Below, one piece after another: positions 5,781-6,707 of a stretch of DNA of 6,707 bases (positions are counted from its first letter, which is position 1; the number at the start of each line of letters is the position of its first letter). The notes under the pieces are model-generated. The model saw only the letters and a program-made list of their open reading frames with translations. It did no database searches and had not been told where the DNA came from. Source of the DNA: Chitinophagales bacterium (GTDB lineage: Bacteria; Bacteroidota; Bacteroidia; Chitinophagales; Chitinophagaceae); the NCBI GenBank assembly GCA_015654495.1, contig JAATGW010000440.1, positions 1 through 6,707 on the forward strand, given 5' to 3'. The position numbers and the translations under genes are program-made.

Positions 5781-6707
5781 TTATGGAAATATTCCAAGCT
5801 CAGAATAGCTGGTGCCAACTTTATTAATAGCTACTACAAAGGAAGCTGTACGCATGTCTTTTATTTCCGGATTTGCTTTCCATGCATCTATAATTTCATG
5901 CGTCGCATTGATCATCGTTTCTTCAAGGCCGCTGCGTACAAGATCAACTTCATCAGGGCCGTGAAGCATCAGTTCCCTTTGTGTGCCCGATACTTTTTTT
6001 CCTGTTAATTCTTCCATCTGCTCCAGCAACTGTGCATTCTGGTTTTCAGTGAATCTTTTCTCCAGGCGTCCATAACGTACATGGCTAAGGTTTTTTAACC
6101 ATTCAAAATAAGAAACAGTAACCCCGCCCGCATTCAGGTACATATCCGGAATTACAAGAATTCCTTTCTGAACAAAAATGTCGTCAGCCTCAGGAGTAAG
6201 CGGACCGTTTGCAGCTTCCCCAATGATTTTTGCTTTTACCCTTGGTGCATTTTCACCGTTAATAACATTTTCAAGTGCTGCAGGAATAAGGATATCACAT
6301 TCTTTTTCTAATGCATCGCTGCTTGCGTTAAAATTGGTTGCGCCGGGGAAATTGAGTATGGATCCCGTTGCTTTACGATGCTGGAAAACAGCTTCCACAT
6401 CCAATCCATTGTCGTTATAAATGGCACCTTCATATTCCGCAAGGGCAGTAATCTTAGCTCCTGCCTCCTGGAAAAATTTGGCTGAATGATAACCCACATT
6501 ACCGAGCCCCTGTACAATTACTCTTTTGTCTTCAACACCAGGTGTAAGACCCAGACGATCCATCATTTCAGGTATCTTACATACCTCGCGGATGCCAAAA
6601 AACACACCGAGCCCTGTTGCTTCTCTGCGCCCGCGTACACCACCCTGCGAAATGGGTTTTCCGGTTACACAGGCCATTGCATCCACTTCTCCGGGATTCA
6701 TTGCCAT
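5781..6707 (-). CDS. Glutamate dehydrogenase, Glu/Leu/Phe/Val dehydrogenase family (5' end beyond window)
   Basis: The enzyme reversibly deaminates L-glutamate to 2-oxoglutarate and ammonia with NAD(P), linking amino-acid catabolism to the TCA cycle in the cytoplasm. The 308 residues in view are the C-terminal part of a protein that is usually about 420-450 residues; the frame stays open through the right edge, so the ATG at 6707 is internal. The catalytic Lys region lies outside the window. Visible are GKPISQGGVRGRREATGLG (16-34), the Rossmann motif GLGNVG (67-72), E91 at the end of the second Rossmann strand (ALAEYEG, suggesting NAD preference by inference), GEAANGPLTPEAD and NAGGVTVSYFEW. 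The VSYFEW segment is typical of glutamate enzymes, whereas leucine and phenylalanine dehydrogenases differ there. It ends in GIFP followed by TAA at 5781-5783, and a hairpin terminator follows at once. Confidence 0.94.
   Translation of the reverse strand: MAMNPGEVDAMACVTGKPISQGGVRGRREATGLGVFFGIREVCKIPEMMDRLGLTPGVEDKRVIVQGLGNVGYHSAKFFQEAGAKITALAEYEGAIYNDNGLDVEAVFQHRKATGSILNFPGATNFNASSDALEKECDILIPAALENVINGENAPRVKAKIIGEAANGPLTPEADDIFVQKGILVIPDMYLNAGGVTVSYFEWLKNLSHVRYGRLEKRFTENQNAQLLEQMEELTGKKVSGTQRELMLHGPDEVDLVRSGLEETMINATHEIIDAWKANPEIKDMRTASFVVAINKVGTSYSELGIFP

Noticed and set aside
6705..6707. ATG at the right edge as the start of the glutamate dehydrogenase
   Set aside because: The protein would lack the substrate-binding domain; MAMNPGEVDAMACVTGKP is an internal family segment and the frame is open to the edge.

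Overview
The window looks like ordinary chromosome from a member of the Bacteroidota. The evidence is the protein set: a short, N-domain-less AMP nucleosidase, a small stand-alone HsdR-N-like protein of a type common in this phylum, and a QueA starting MKLSQFRFDLP. Moderate G+C, absence of strong Shine-Dalgarno sequences and a TTTG / xAnnTTTG promoter in front of one gene agree with this. A Chitinophagales- or Sphingobacteriales-like source is my guess from protein flavour only. I see no rRNA, tRNA, CRISPR array, insertion sequence, phage gene or att site.

Layout. (1) 1-1043, minus: queA (tRNA queuosine synthesis), nearly complete; only the last few codons lie beyond the left edge. (2) 1044-1291: 248-bp gap with a possible -7 box for queA. 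(3) 1292-3007, minus: a double-ATPase ABC protein of the Opp/Dpp type, with no permease or binding protein nearby. (4) 3091-3861, minus: AMP nucleosidase, 83 bp upstream of the ABC gene and possibly co-transcribed with it. (5) A 52-bp divergent gap. (6) Plus strand: a 148-aa PD-(D/E)xK nuclease-like protein (3914-4360), followed 19 bp later by a 215-aa exported protein of unknown function (4380-5027). (7) 5075-5632, minus: a DJ-1/PfpI family protein with a TTG start and a heptamer tandem repeat running over its stop codon. (8) 5633-5780: a near-perfect 16-bp-stem hairpin that probably terminates the next gene. (9) 5781-6707, minus: the C-terminal 308 residues of a glutamate dehydrogenase, cut by the right edge.

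The genes do not form one pathway. They are housekeeping and metabolic genes (tRNA modification, solute uptake, purine nucleotide turnover, glutamate catabolism) with two poorly understood proteins between them. I found no convincing new multi-gene system. The items most worth a second look are the stand-alone nuclease-like protein with an apparently leaderless promoter, the exported protein behind it, and the repeat-embedded stop codon of the DJ-1/PfpI gene.
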